Positions 1 through 9,414 of a stretch of 64,000 bases of DNA are shown here, one piece after another; the stretch's first letter is position 1; every line of letters starts with the position of its first letter. The stretch covers positions 372,001 to 436,000 of the forward strand of contig NZ_JAUDRH010000006.1 in NCBI RefSeq assembly GCF_030381805.1, in the 5' to 3' direction. The DNA is from Chlorogloeopsis sp. ULAP01. GTDB lineage: Bacteria > Cyanobacteriota > Cyanobacteriia > Cyanobacteriales > Nostocaceae. A model generated the notes under the pieces. The model searched no databases and was not told the DNA's origin. It saw only the letters and a list, made by a program, of their open reading frames with translations. A program made the position numbers and the translations under genes.

Positions 1-783
1 TTGTACAATCTGAGCTATACCCAAGCCGATCGCATAGGATGTAGCTCCTTTACGTTGAATAATTTCATAGGCGGCATTTTTCACCTGGGCAAAAATATCT
101 TGTAGAAGCGGATTGATATCTTTGCCTTGTGCTTCCGCATCCAGAAGATTCATACCCGCTATATTCACCTTACTCCAAACAGGAACTTCACTGTCACCGT
201 GTTCGCCGATCACGTAGGCGTGTAGACTACGGGGATCTAACTCTAACTTTTGTGCCAGCAAATATCGGAAACGCGCGGTATCCAACACCGTACCCGAACC
301 AATCACGCTAGAACTAGGTAATCCAGAAAGCTTGAGAGAAACATAGGTCATAATGTCCACTGGATTGGTAACAATTAACAAAATTGCTTTTGGACAACAC
401 CTGACAACTTCCGGGATTAAGCCCTTAAAAACTTCTACATTTCTGTTTACCAAATCCAAACGGGTTTCTCCTGGTTTTTGCTTTGCACCCGCAGTAATAA
501 TGACAATATCCGCATCTTCACCATCTGCCAAAATTCCTGCACGCACTTGTGTTGGTTCTACGAAGGGTAGTCCGTGCAGTAAGTCCATCACTTCCCCTTC
601 TAGCTTGTACTGATTCACATCGACTATAATCATTTCATCGAAGATATTTTGGATCAGCATCGAGTAAGCACAAGCCATTCCCACTTGCCCAGCACCTACA
701 ATCACGCCTTTGCGGGGGCGGCGAATAATGGGTGAAGTGGATTCCCCCTCAGATGAAGTTGTAAATAAGTTTTCAAAAAACAT
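1..783 (-). CDS. ldh: L-lactate dehydrogenase, C-terminus cut by window edge
   Basis: NAD-dependent L-lactate dehydrogenase, interconverting pyruvate and lactate in the cytoplasm. 261 codons are present from an ATG at 783; the usual protein is about 310-330 aa, so the C-terminus lies beyond base 1. Seen: a Rossmann glycine motif (GAGQVGMA) near residue 28, an Asp at the end of the second strand (IIVDVN) favouring NAD, the substrate loop AKQKPGETR, the DTARFR arginine segment and the catalytic-histidine motif GEHGDSEVP. Gln rather than Arg at the specificity position of the loop argues for lactate over malate dehydrogenase. This is family knowledge applied to visible residues. It runs in the same direction as the next permease gene but is separated by 144 bp of repeat-rich sequence. 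Confidence 0.9.
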   Translation of the reverse strand, partial: MFFENLFTTSSEGESTSPIIRRPRKGVIVGAGQVGMACAYSMLIQNIFDEMIIVDVNQYKLEGEVMDLLHGLPFVEPTQVRAGILADGEDADIVIITAGAKQKPGETRLDLVNRNVEVFKGLIPEVVRCCPKAILLIVTNPVDIMTYVSLKLSGLPSSSVIGSGTVLDTARFRYLLAQKLELDPRSLHAYVIGEHGDSEVPVWSKVNIAGMNLLDAEAQGKDINPLLQDIFAQVKNAAYEIIQRKGATSYAIGLGIAQIVQ

Positions 784-927
784 ATTTGCTCTGGGTGGTT
801 TAGACAGTATCACTAATCATGTTAACGGTAAGTAGAAGGCAGGAGGCAGTAGGCAGAAGGGAATGAGGACAAGGGCAAAGAACTTAAATCACCATTTTCC
901 TTGTCCTCTTCTGTTCCCTGTCCCCTT

Positions 928-2028
928 TCATTGCAAAGTAGACTCATTGGCTAACATCTCTGGTAATTCTTCACTCTCAATCGGATTGCTGGGATTTGCA
1001 GATATAGTAACAAAACCATCTGTTGCATCTTTAATAAAACCAGCTACAGATACGGCAATGAGTAACCCCAAAACTCCGCCCAGATAAGTTCCTACAAGTA
1101 AAGAAACTATCACCCAAATTGGTCTAAGTCCTGTAAATCTACCTAAAAGCCGGGGTGCGATCGCTTGGTCAATTAACTGATCGATAATTACTGCTACCAC
1201 TAAAATCTTGACTGCTAACCAAAAGTTATGGGAAGCGATAATTAAAGTGATGATAGCCAGGCTGACAACATCACCAAAGGGAATCAAGCTCAAGATGCCA
1301 ATTCCCAAACCAAAAAGTAAACCAAATCGAACGTTCAAAGCTAGAAACATTATAGTTTGTGAGACTCCCATCAACAAAGCCAGAGTCACTTGCCCGATCA
1401 AGTAATTTTGGAAATTTTGTTGAAGAGATTGCTGTATTTTTTGAGCAAAACCTAAAGGCAGTTTTTTAAATAGTCCTTCCCAAATTCTTTCACCATCTAT
1501 TAAAAGATAAATAGTCAATACTACTGTAATTAATGCTTCGGAAAGACCATCAATTGTATCTATAACTATACTAAAAAGCTTATCTCCTATTTGTTCTGCT
1601 TCATTTGGTAACTGGTTGAGCAATTGAGAAAATATCTGTCTGAGATTAATATTAAATCTGTTGCCAAACACGCGATCGCTAAAAATTTGGAGATTTTGCT
1701 CACTAGAATCAATCCACTGGGGAAATAGTTTAGTCATTTCACTAAACTGTTCTAAAGCTACAGGCACCAAGGTAATGCCCAAGGCAACTAAAACCACCAA
1801 AGATGATATAAAAACTAATGCAATAGCATAATTGCGTTTAATTCCTCGTTGCTGGAGAAGGGAAACAGGATAATTTAAAATGAATGCTAGCAAACAAGCT
1901 AAGACAAGAATTGTCACTAGAGGTTGAAAATATCGGAAGACTCGAAACGCTAGCCAAATATTGAGAAAGATTAAAGGAAATAACAACGTCAAAATTAACC
2001 ATTGCAACAGTTTATTTAAAGAAGGCAT
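928..2028 (-). CDS. AI-2E family (PerM/UPF0118) membrane permease
   Basis: A 366-aa integral membrane protein of the AI-2E transporter/PerM family. Seen: N-terminal pair of hydrophobic helices (about 8-45), a third near 60-85, a long polar amphipathic central segment (about 90-155), then four to five helices to about residue 345 and a short acidic tail ending NESTLQ. That helix-central-domain-helices order and the length fit the family. Members have been linked to export of small solutes or Na+/H+ antiport; the substrate here cannot be read from sequence. Start is the ATG at 2028. The tail is followed by repeat-rich spacer, so it is probably a single-gene unit. Confidence 0.85.
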   Translation of the reverse strand: MPSLNKLLQWLILTLLFPLIFLNIWLAFRVFRYFQPLVTILVLACLLAFILNYPVSLLQQRGIKRNYAIALVFISSLVVLVALGITLVPVALEQFSEMTKLFPQWIDSSEQNLQIFSDRVFGNRFNINLRQIFSQLLNQLPNEAEQIGDKLFSIVIDTIDGLSEALITVVLTIYLLIDGERIWEGLFKKLPLGFAQKIQQSLQQNFQNYLIGQVTLALLMGVSQTIMFLALNVRFGLLFGLGIGILSLIPFGDVVSLAIITLIIASHNFWLAVKILVVAVIIDQLIDQAIAPRLLGRFTGLRPIWVIVSLLVGTYLGGVLGLLIAVSVAGFIKDATDGFVTISANPSNPIESEELPEMLANESTLQ

Positions 2029-2099
2029 AATTTTAAATTAGTAATTTGAAAGGGACTAGGGACTAGGAAAAAGCAGGGGAGCACCAAGGGCTGAGGAGC

Positions 2100-2179
2100 A
2101 GAGGAGAAAAACTTCCCCGATCCCCAATACCCAATATCCAATCTCTAGTACCCAGTACCCAATCCCCAATACCCAATAC
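2100..2179. repeat. short tandem heptamer repeats (CCCAATA/CCCAGTA type)
   Basis: Degenerate runs of 7-bp units such as CCCAATA, CCCAGTA and CCCAATC directly downstream of the molybdoenzyme stop. Units of the same family recur at 6866-7000, 48545-48630 and 61838-61885. Tracts of this kind are typical of heterocystous cyanobacteria. Confidence 0.8.
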
Positions 2180-2181
2180 CT

Positions 2182-2919
2182 TTAAAGCCCAGCAAACCAT
2201 TCGTATCCTTGATCCTCCCAGTAACCTTTAAGTGGTAGTAAATGACTAACTAGTGTAATTCGAGTTACCCATTTACTCTGCTTGTAACCAAGTTTAATCG
2301 CAGAAGCCAAACGTAAAGGCGCGCCGTTATCAGGTGGCAAAGGTTCACCATTTTTTTGATAAGCTAACAAAGTTTGAGGATGCATGGCTGAAGCAATATC
2401 CCAGCTCGAATAGTAGCCATCGGCTGATTGAAAGTAGGCATACTTAACATTTTCTTGCGGCTGGGCAAGGGCAACAATATCCCGCAGACGTATACCTCCC
2501 CATTGCACGATCGCCGCCCAACCTTCTACGCATACATGACGAATAATCATTGATGTCAAAGGTAGCGATTGAATCTCTACCATATTGAGGCTCAGGGGAT
2601 GATTCACTTCACCGTCAACAATCAAACGATACTTTGCTGGATCGATAATAGGAGTGCCTCTAAAGCTATTGACGATTAAAGCCTGTGGTTGAATTTCACT
2701 CTTGCTGAACTCAGGCACAGGCTTTTGCGATTTAAATATTAAAGCTTCAAATTTCTGATTGACGGGTTCAGAAAGTTTGCCCACAACATCTTCTAGTATG
2801 GGCGCACCACAGCCACCAAGCAAAAAACTCAGGCTAGATAATCCAGAAATTTGTAAAAATTGACGGCGTGTAAATTGAGAACCATTACCAAAACATCGAA
2901 TCTGTAAGTTCGGAACCAC
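2182..2919 (-). CDS. Sulfite-oxidase-like molybdopterin oxidoreductase
   Basis: Molybdopterin-dependent oxidoreductase of the sulfite oxidase fold (PF00174), probably exported. Seen: a twin-arginine type segment TRRQFLQISG close to the N-terminus, followed by a hydrophobic stretch and a GGCG motif that could be a lipobox. The cysteine of RHVCVEGW is placed as the molybdenum ligand, and SADGYYSSWD and NGAPLRL follow as in the family. The reading frame is open further upstream to 3015, but those codons overlap the cytochrome gene. I chose the GTG at 2919, which still overlaps the cytochrome stop by about 35 bp and implies translational coupling. The partner cytochrome b suggests electron exchange with the membrane. 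The substrate is unknown. Confidence 0.82.
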   Translation of the reverse strand: MVPNLQIRCFGNGSQFTRRQFLQISGLSSLSFLLGGCGAPILEDVVGKLSEPVNQKFEALIFKSQKPVPEFSKSEIQPQALIVNSFRGTPIIDPAKYRLIVDGEVNHPLSLNMVEIQSLPLTSMIIRHVCVEGWAAIVQWGGIRLRDIVALAQPQENVKYAYFQSADGYYSSWDIASAMHPQTLLAYQKNGEPLPPDNGAPLRLASAIKLGYKQSKWVTRITLVSHLLPLKGYWEDQGYEWFAGL

Positions 2920-3484
2920 CAGCTTTACTTCCCAACCACCAATGAACCATAACAAAGATAATAAATAACGGTACTGAAGAAAAGTGAACAATTCGCAGCC
3001 CCTGCCAACCGCCAAACAGATCCACTATCCAGGGAAATTGGGCTGGCTTATACATTCCAATCCCTGTAAATAATGCCAGTAGTAAGATTGGAATAATGCT
3101 TGTATAGGCTATACGATGCCAAGCATAAATCAGCCGTTTCGGATTTTGGCTTTTTTGTAATGCCTTGATATCATTGCCACCCACAAACCGATGTCGCCAG
3201 CGACGGGTAATTAAAATGTACAAACCATACCAGACAAGATTGAGCGAGAATAGCCACATCGCTGCAAAATGCCAGTGCCTACCTCCTGCCAACCAACCAC
3301 CCAAGGTAAATAAAGGGGGAATGTGCAAACCCGATCTGCCACCAAACACAGGATTGGCATTATAAATTTGTAGTCCACTGGTGAGCATTATAAATAGGCT
3401 AATAATATTAAGCCAGTGAAAAATTTTAGCTCCTATGGCTTGGGTTGGTAACTTCCGACGTTTAGAGGGAAGAGTTGAAGTCAT
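2885..3484 (-). CDS. Membrane cytochrome b (cytochrome b561/Ni-hydrogenase b type)
   Basis: A membrane heme-b protein that should pass electrons to or from the overlapping molybdoenzyme. Seen: about four hydrophobic helices with histidines well placed for heme: KIFHWLN in helix 1, GGRHWHF before helix 2, YAWHRIAY before helix 3 and RIVHFSS/MVHWWLG in helix 4. This matches the cytochrome_B561-type fold (PF01292). The frame extends to a TTG at 3556; I prefer the ATG at 3484 because the extra residues are not typical and the polar MTSTLPSKRRK start suits a cytoplasmic N-terminus. The stop lies inside the molybdoenzyme reading frame. About 200 aa, the usual length. Confidence 0.8.
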   Translation of the reverse strand: MTSTLPSKRRKLPTQAIGAKIFHWLNIISLFIMLTSGLQIYNANPVFGGRSGLHIPPLFTLGGWLAGGRHWHFAAMWLFSLNLVWYGLYILITRRWRHRFVGGNDIKALQKSQNPKRLIYAWHRIAYTSIIPILLLALFTGIGMYKPAQFPWIVDLFGGWQGLRIVHFSSVPLFIIFVMVHWWLGSKAGGSELTDSMFW

Positions 3485-3708
3485 AGATATATCTTGAGCG
3501 AAGAAATAGAAAAGAAGATGTTGATATAGCAATCCTAAATGATTTATGAGAGCCAAGTACGTTATTTCTCAAACAGTAACTTCGCCAATTACTAAGGATT
3601 TTCACAAGATGTGTTTAGGTGCATCATCCTAAAGAAATATATTGTAGCTTTCGAGACTCATACTATTTCACGAAAAGGCTGATATGGATGTACACCACCG
3701 CCTACGGC

Positions 3709-3731
3709 ACCTCCCCTTACTAAGGGGAGGT
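3709..3731. repeat. dispersed C/G-rich palindrome
   Basis: Perfect hairpin ACCTCCCCTT-act-AAGGGGAGGT followed by TGGGAGGGG. Related copies lie at 30703-30727 and 61920-61979. It sits upstream of the cytochrome b gene and downstream of the GH65 fusion gene. This is a common intergenic repeat type in cyanobacteria, with no sign of coding. Confidence 0.75.
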
Positions 3732-3836
3732 TGGGAGGGGTTGAATATTTTTGTGGAAATCACGCATAGCTCATCCGCTACATCCGCTATCTACCTTTGC
3801 TAAGTTTTGATGATATTTAAACTAACACCTTATTTT

Positions 3837-6836
3837 TTATACTCTCGCTTTTTGCTGCTGTTGTGTAGCTACATCGCTCAATTTTGCACGTAGTTGTGTC
3901 CAGTCAGTATCTGCGAGGTTGGGTAGAACAACGTGAGCCTCTCCCACACGCGAAATAGGGCCAAGTCCTACAGTCCACATTCCAGCCGCTAAAGCTGCTT
4001 CTATGCCTGCTTCTGCGTCTTCTACAACCACGCATTGTGCTGGCTCCAATCCTAGCTGGTTGGCTGCATACAAAAATAAATCCGGAGCAGGTTTGGGACG
4101 TTGAACGCTATAACCGTCAGCGATCGCATCTATACGATTAGCAATGCCTAGTTTCTCAACAACGGGACGAGCATTTTTGCTGGCGGAACCAAGGGCAATT
4201 TTGATCCCGGCTTGGCGCAATTCATCGAGTAAGGTGAGTACGCCAGGTAACAAATCTTTGGGCGAGATGTTTTCGATTGAATCTACATAATATTGGTTCT
4301 TGCGATCCATCATCTCTTGGAGTTTTTCTTCTGGATAATGTTTGTCTCCCACTATTCTTAATAGCGATTCTCGACGAGATACTCCCCGCAATGCTTCGTT
4401 AGCTTCTCGATTAAAGAGCAAACCTTCTTCATCTGCGAGTTTTTGCCAAGCAAGATAGTGATATTCTGCTGTATCTGTTAATACACCATCTAGATCAAAA
4501 ATGAATCCTCTAATGTCTGAAGATTGGGAAGAAGACGCGGAGAGTTCTTCTCTGTTTATGTCCCCGTGTCTCCGTGTCTCCGTGTCTCCGTGTCCTATTT
4601 CTTCCATATCTGCGTGTCTCCGTGTCTCCGTATCCTCTTGTGGACGCAAATCAAATGTATGCCACTTCCCTCGCCAAAGAAAATTGAACTTTAGACGCCT
4701 CCAACCAGGAGGTAGGTGGGGATGAGCTACGGGTTCATCATTTCCGATTTGAATTCCGCCAAAACCCAAAACTACAGCTTGCCAAACACCACCAGCACTA
4801 GCACCATGAATACCATCAGCAGCATTACCCCGGACATCTTCTAGATCCACTAATGCTGCCTGCATAAATCTTTCGTAAGCTTCTGCGGTTTTGCCCAAGT
4901 CTGAGGCTAAAATAGCGTGAATTGCCGGGCCTAGAGATGAACCGTAGGAAATATCAGTGCGGGGTGCGTAGTAATCCCAGTTTTTTTCTAAGGTTTTTTG
5001 GCTGTAGGGAAACTCCTGGGATTGCCGCATCAGATACAGCAGCATTAACACATCTGGTTGTTTGAGTACCTGTCGCTTGTTGCCTTCTTCGATACCCAAG
5101 ATAGCTTGCATGGACTTGGTACGCGGCTCGTATTCTTCTAGATTGATATCTTGGAGTTGGAAAAATCCCTCGAATTGTTCAATCAATCCGGTAGATTCGT
5201 CGTAGGGAATCCAAATATTGGTAATAATATCGCTCCAACGCGATCGCCTTCCTGAACTCAAATTTAGTTTTTGATCGAGTTCATTAAGTTTGTCAGGAAA
5301 TTTATTACCTAGCCAATCGTAAATATAAAGTGCTTTTTCGAGATGCCATTGCACCATCCGGTTAGTAAAGGTGTTGTTATGGACAAATTCGTGATATTCA
5401 TCCGCACCAATTACCTCCCGAATTTCATAGCGTTCGTATTTGGTGTTGTATTCAACCCGGCTACCCCAGAATATGGCAGTGTCTAGAATGATCTCAGCCC
5501 CACACTCCCGCATCCACTCATTATCACCAGTTGCTTGCCAATAAAACCATGTAGCGTAGGCAACATCAGCACTAATATGAATTTCGCGATCGCGGCACCA
5601 AATCCGAATGTCTTCACCATAAAAATCGTTTGGGGGCAACCACCGGGGTGTGACTTCATCGCCAGTTTCCGCACTTTCCCATGCATACATTGCTCCTTTA
5701 TACCCGTAATGTACTGCCTTGCGCTGCGCTCCTGGTAGGGTATGATAGCGGTAACTCAACATATTACGTGCTAATTCGGGTTGAGTGTAGATAAAGAAGG
5801 GAAGTATAAAAATTTCTGTATCCCAAAATATATGACCGCGATAGCCAAATCCAGAAAGTGTTTTCGCTGGAATACTGACTCTGTCATTGTTACGGGGAGC
5901 GCAAATTAATAATTGAAATAGATTGTAGCGGACAGCTAACTGAGCTGTGACATCTCCCTCAATCACAATGTCGCTTTTTTGCCAAACTTCATCCCAAGCT
6001 TGAACATGAGCATCAAGTAAACTAGAGTACTCTGGCAATTGAGTAAGTTTTTCACAAGCTACTTCGACTGGGTTTTCACATTCGAGCGAAGTAAAAACTG
6101 TAACTAGTTTCTCTACTGTCACAGTTTGCCCTGGAGAAGCCAAAAAAGACGCAGTTAATGTCGGATAACCTGGTGGATTGGTGACTTGTACGGAGGCTTT
6201 TGCTCCCGATACTTCGATTCCTGTTGCCATGCCCAGTTGAATTCGGGAGGAACGAGTGCGGAGATTTAACCAAACTCCGTGTTCTACCTTACCCTGATCT
6301 AATAATTCCCAGTGGTTGAATCCCTGATTTTCTGGGTAACCATTAATACTAGCTTGAACTTCAATCGCACTCTCGCTATCTACTGGTGTTACCTGACAGC
6401 ACAATCCAAGGACGTGTTGATCTGCAATGCTTGCAAAGCGCTCAAAAACAATGTCAACTATCTTATCACTAGGACTGCGCCAACGCACTTTACGGCTGAG
6501 AACACCCCGTTGCACATCCAACTGCCGTTCGTAACTTAAGATCTCGCCTCGTTCCATGCGGAAGCGATCGCCATCTACAATTACTACCAGTGGCAACCAG
6601 TCTGGGCAGTTAGCGAGTTCTGTGTAGACAATCGGAACTTCATCATAGACACCGTGGATCAAGGTAGCTGGCACTGCACGAGAATAGCCTTCCTCAAAGC
6701 TGCCCCGCGTTCCCAGGTAACCGTTACCAATCGTAAAAGTTGTTTCGCGAGAGTTAAACCGCTCTGGATCGAGGTGAGTTTCACTGACAGTCCAGTCTGT
6801 ATACGTTAAATGCTGGGAATGGGCTTTTATATCCAT
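3837..6836 (-). CDS. GH65 disaccharide phosphorylase fused to beta-phosphoglucomutase
   Basis: A two-enzyme fusion of about 999 aa. Residues about 1-730 are glycoside hydrolase family 65 (maltose/trehalose/kojibiose phosphorylase type), which split a disaccharide with phosphate to give beta-glucose-1-phosphate. The catalytic acid is expected in IGADEYHEFVHNN. Residues about 775-1000 are a HAD-type beta-phosphoglucomutase (DLDGVLTDT nucleophile motif, GSAS, PKPAPDLF, VVEDAEAGIEAA) that would convert the product to glucose-6-phosphate. Between them is a low-complexity linker (DTETRRH repeats) encoded by 8-bp tandem repeats. Start: ATG at 6836; a GTG six bases earlier is possible. The sugar specificity cannot be assigned. 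Sucrose synthase lies just upstream on the same strand, consistent with disaccharide turnover. Confidence 0.88.
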   Translation of the reverse strand: MDIKAHSQHLTYTDWTVSETHLDPERFNSRETTFTIGNGYLGTRGSFEEGYSRAVPATLIHGVYDEVPIVYTELANCPDWLPLVVIVDGDRFRMERGEILSYERQLDVQRGVLSRKVRWRSPSDKIVDIVFERFASIADQHVLGLCCQVTPVDSESAIEVQASINGYPENQGFNHWELLDQGKVEHGVWLNLRTRSSRIQLGMATGIEVSGAKASVQVTNPPGYPTLTASFLASPGQTVTVEKLVTVFTSLECENPVEVACEKLTQLPEYSSLLDAHVQAWDEVWQKSDIVIEGDVTAQLAVRYNLFQLLICAPRNNDRVSIPAKTLSGFGYRGHIFWDTEIFILPFFIYTQPELARNMLSYRYHTLPGAQRKAVHYGYKGAMYAWESAETGDEVTPRWLPPNDFYGEDIRIWCRDREIHISADVAYATWFYWQATGDNEWMRECGAEIILDTAIFWGSRVEYNTKYERYEIREVIGADEYHEFVHNNTFTNRMVQWHLEKALYIYDWLGNKFPDKLNELDQKLNLSSGRRSRWSDIITNIWIPYDESTGLIEQFEGFFQLQDINLEEYEPRTKSMQAILGIEEGNKRQVLKQPDVLMLLYLMRQSQEFPYSQKTLEKNWDYYAPRTDISYGSSLGPAIHAILASDLGKTAEAYERFMQAALVDLEDVRGNAADGIHGASAGGVWQAVVLGFGGIQIGNDEPVAHPHLPPGWRRLKFNFLWRGKWHTFDLRPQEDTETRRHADMEEIGHGDTETRRHGDINREELSASSSQSSDIRGFIFDLDGVLTDTAEYHYLAWQKLADEEGLLFNREANEALRGVSRRESLLRIVGDKHYPEEKLQEMMDRKNQYYVDSIENISPKDLLPGVLTLLDELRQAGIKIALGSASKNARPVVEKLGIANRIDAIADGYSVQRPKPAPDLFLYAANQLGLEPAQCVVVEDAEAGIEAALAAGMWTVGLGPISRVGEAHVVLPNLADTDWTQLRAKLSDVATQQQQKARV
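4563..4635. repeat. 8-bp tandem repeats inside the GH65-PGM gene
   Basis: Two tracts of the octamer CCGTGTCT and close variants (about 4563-4595 and 4611-4635) encode the linker between the two enzyme domains. Eight is not a multiple of three, so gain or loss of one unit would shift frame and separate the domains. Confidence 0.85.
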
Positions 6837-6865
6837 CGTCACTGCTGTTGTTAGAAATAGACAGG

Positions 6866-7000
6866 GGATTGGGGATTGGGGATTGGGGATTGGGGATTGG
6901 GTACTGGGGATTGGGTACTGGGGATTGGGTATTAAGATTTCTTTATTCCTAGTCCCTAGTCCCTAGTCCCTAGTCCCTAGTCCCCAGTCCCCACCCCAGT
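6866..7000. repeat. heptamer tandem repeats between susA and the GH65 gene
   Basis: A run of GGGGATT/GGGTACT heptamers (about 6866-6930), then a run of CCCTAGT heptamers (about 6951-6985). It fills nearly the whole spacer between susA and the GH65 fusion gene. Non-coding short tandem repeats; no terminator or promoter could be made out within them. Confidence 0.85.
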
Positions 7001-7002
7001 CC

Positions 7003-9414
7003 CTATCGCTGCATATGCTGTTCCAAGATTGTTTCTGCTTTGGGTTTAAAGACTAGATGGTATAAAGTTTCTACATAGCGAAGCAGGGGTTCTTGGTTTT
7101 CCTGGGTAACAAAGTCCCAGAATCGATAGATTTTAGAAAGTAGTAATAACTGCTTGCTGTGTACTTGCCAGTTATACCTGTTATGAACTCGCCGGATAAC
7201 TCCTTCGGAGATTTCATGCCAGTGTTCGGGATTTATGTTGCACTGGTTAATGAAATTCAAAATTCTCTTGGCTGTTCCTTCTAAGTCCGTAGGATTGAGA
7301 TGAAATTCATCTTCTTCACCTTCAATCAATTCTGCCGCGCCACCAAATTCAGTGACAAAGCTTGGTAAACCAGAACTCATAGCTTCGAGAATGGTTCTCC
7401 CAAAAGGTTCAAACAAAGCAAAATGTACGTATATACCTTGACGATCTGCGATCGCTCGATAAAGTTCCCCTAGTTCCGGACTCTTGAGGCGCATTCCAAT
7501 CCAGCGGACGCGACCGTGAAGATTATACTGATTAATGATGTTATGAATTCTTTCAATTTCTTCTACTTCTTCTGGCTTTGTAGCTCCAGCAGCATTTAAC
7601 TTGTTGGTAACAAGAATCAAATTGCAATGCTGTTGCAATGCCTCGCTTTTACCAAAGCACTCTGCTAAACCAGAAGTATTCTTTACCGAGGTAATGTAAG
7701 ATACAGCGCAGATTGGTCGTTTGTTGGGATCGTCAAGATAACCGAGAATTTGCGGTTGTTCGCTGCTAAAAAGTAGCTCATTGATTTTGGTGCGGATATT
7801 CTCATCACGCTTTTCTTTTTCGGTGTAAGAAAAGAAGATGTTTTCGTCTACCCCTGGCGGTACCAAATTGAATTTGGGACTAAACAAATTAATCCCATCA
7901 ACGACATGATACAACTGGGGCATAGTAAAACATTTATACGACTCATACTGACCGAGAGCGTCAGGTGTGCCGACAATTTCGTGGTAAGATGAGGTGATAA
8001 TAAAATCAGCCGCATTCATGTTGATGACATCGGCTGTGAATTGGGCGCTAAAGTGGTATTGCTCTTCTAAGTCTTGCCAATAAAGGTTACTGAATAAATG
8101 CTTGGGCTTTTCTAGGGAGTGAGCAATATTGCACAGAGTAACTTGCAGCCGTTGTGTGAGGAGAAAGGCAACTAGATTACCATCGCTGTAGTTACCAATA
8201 ATTAAATCTGGGCGTCCTCCTAATTGTGCCAACAGTTCTGGTTCGGCATCAATGGCAAATGTTTCTAGGTAAGGCCAAATCTCGTATCTAGAAATCCAAT
8301 TCTGGGTAACTTTGGGATTAAACTCCCGGAAGGGAACGCGCAAGATCCAACTGTTTTCAGTTCCCTCAAGTTTTTCTAAACGTAGATCGCAATAGGTTCC
8401 TTCGCAGTTAGGAATCAGGCGGGTAAGAATCAGAACTTGGGGTTGAATACCCAGTAGATCCAAACCAGCAAGCTGAATATCTTGCCGTAGTTGGTTTTCT
8501 AAACTGCGAGCTTGTTCAAGAACATAAGCTACTTGACCCATTGTCTCAGGTCTTCCGAGCACATCTTCTTGGGAGATCCAGCCGTGAATCGAAACCAGAA
8601 CTACACGAAAAACTGCCGGAACACGAGAAACAAAAGCTTCTAGAATAGCAGGTTCGGGAGCATCAAGCAGGCGATCAAATAGCTCTAGGGTTTCGCATAC
8701 TCGTGATGCAGTGTTACCCCAACCTGGTTCCAAGCCTAGTGTTTGCAAATTTTGGCGGAAATTTTCGTAGGGTTCTTCTGGAGGTAGCTTTCTTATTAAT
8801 TTAATGGCTTGCTTAATTTGTTTGCATAATTGAGTGCCTGAGCGAATGCGATCGCTAGTTAGTAGTGGTGTACCATTATAACTTAGCCTGCATAATGCTT
8901 CATACAATACCTCAAACCAATACTGGCGGTCAATTACAACTTGAGAGCACAAATATCGGTTGAGGAAAGCTAAACCTTGACCAATGTTTCTCGGATCGTC
9001 GATGGAGGGAAAAGCTCGGTAAAAAGGGCCAAAATCTATATTGAGAATTTCACTTTGGTAGCGGTTGACAAAGCGATCGCGTGCATCAAGCAATGCCTGT
9101 GGAGGCATCTGCTCAAAGCTATTCATATTTTCTGACAATCGCCACACTTCTTGAGAAGCAATTCTCGGGCGCAACAAAAACCATGCACTGTCATCTTCTA
9201 AAAGAATTTCATGGGTATAGTGAATTAACCTACCCAAAGAGGAAGAGTGGAAAAAGTAAGCAGGCTTTTGGGATTGGTGGCAATACTCAGCAAAAGCTTG
9301 TAAAATCTCATTTCTGAGGAAGTAACGCTTACCTAAAGCGTTTAACTCTGATATTAAATAACGTAGGGCGGTTTTCTCTTCGCTGTTTAAGACAGTCTGA
9401 ACCAGTTCATGCAT
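7003..9414 (-). CDS. susA: Sucrose synthase
   Basis: Sucrose synthase, which reversibly converts sucrose plus a nucleoside diphosphate to fructose and NDP-glucose; in heterocystous cyanobacteria it mostly cleaves sucrose. 803 aa, matching the family (about 800-810). The N-terminal half is the sucrose-synthase-specific region. The C-terminal half is a GT-B glycosyltransferase with SVKNTSGLAE near 570, the VRWIGMRL segment and the E-x7-E motif FALFEPFGRTILEAMSSGLP near 680. The start is the ATG at 9414 (MHELVQTVL). Upstream lie 645 bp without genes, holding a triple-hairpin repeat. Next to a disaccharide phosphorylase, it suggests a small disaccharide metabolism group. Confidence 0.95.
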   Translation of the reverse strand: MHELVQTVLNSEEKTALRYLISELNALGKRYFLRNEILQAFAEYCHQSQKPAYFFHSSSLGRLIHYTHEILLEDDSAWFLLRPRIASQEVWRLSENMNSFEQMPPQALLDARDRFVNRYQSEILNIDFGPFYRAFPSIDDPRNIGQGLAFLNRYLCSQVVIDRQYWFEVLYEALCRLSYNGTPLLTSDRIRSGTQLCKQIKQAIKLIRKLPPEEPYENFRQNLQTLGLEPGWGNTASRVCETLELFDRLLDAPEPAILEAFVSRVPAVFRVVLVSIHGWISQEDVLGRPETMGQVAYVLEQARSLENQLRQDIQLAGLDLLGIQPQVLILTRLIPNCEGTYCDLRLEKLEGTENSWILRVPFREFNPKVTQNWISRYEIWPYLETFAIDAEPELLAQLGGRPDLIIGNYSDGNLVAFLLTQRLQVTLCNIAHSLEKPKHLFSNLYWQDLEEQYHFSAQFTADVINMNAADFIITSSYHEIVGTPDALGQYESYKCFTMPQLYHVVDGINLFSPKFNLVPPGVDENIFFSYTEKEKRDENIRTKINELLFSSEQPQILGYLDDPNKRPICAVSYITSVKNTSGLAECFGKSEALQQHCNLILVTNKLNAAGATKPEEVEEIERIHNIINQYNLHGRVRWIGMRLKSPELGELYRAIADRQGIYVHFALFEPFGRTILEAMSSGLPSFVTEFGGAAELIEGEEDEFHLNPTDLEGTAKRILNFINQCNINPEHWHEISEGVIRRVHNRYNWQVHSKQLLLLSKIYRFWDFVTQENQEPLLRYVETLYHLVFKPKAETILEQHMQR

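Noticed and set aside
2920..3015. Extended N-terminus of the molybdoenzyme
   Set aside because: It overlaps the cytochrome b gene and adds residues before the Tat-type motif that are not typical of the family.
4501..4725. Plus-strand frame opposite the GH65-PGM linker
   Set aside because: It translates the octamer repeats antisense to a well-supported gene.
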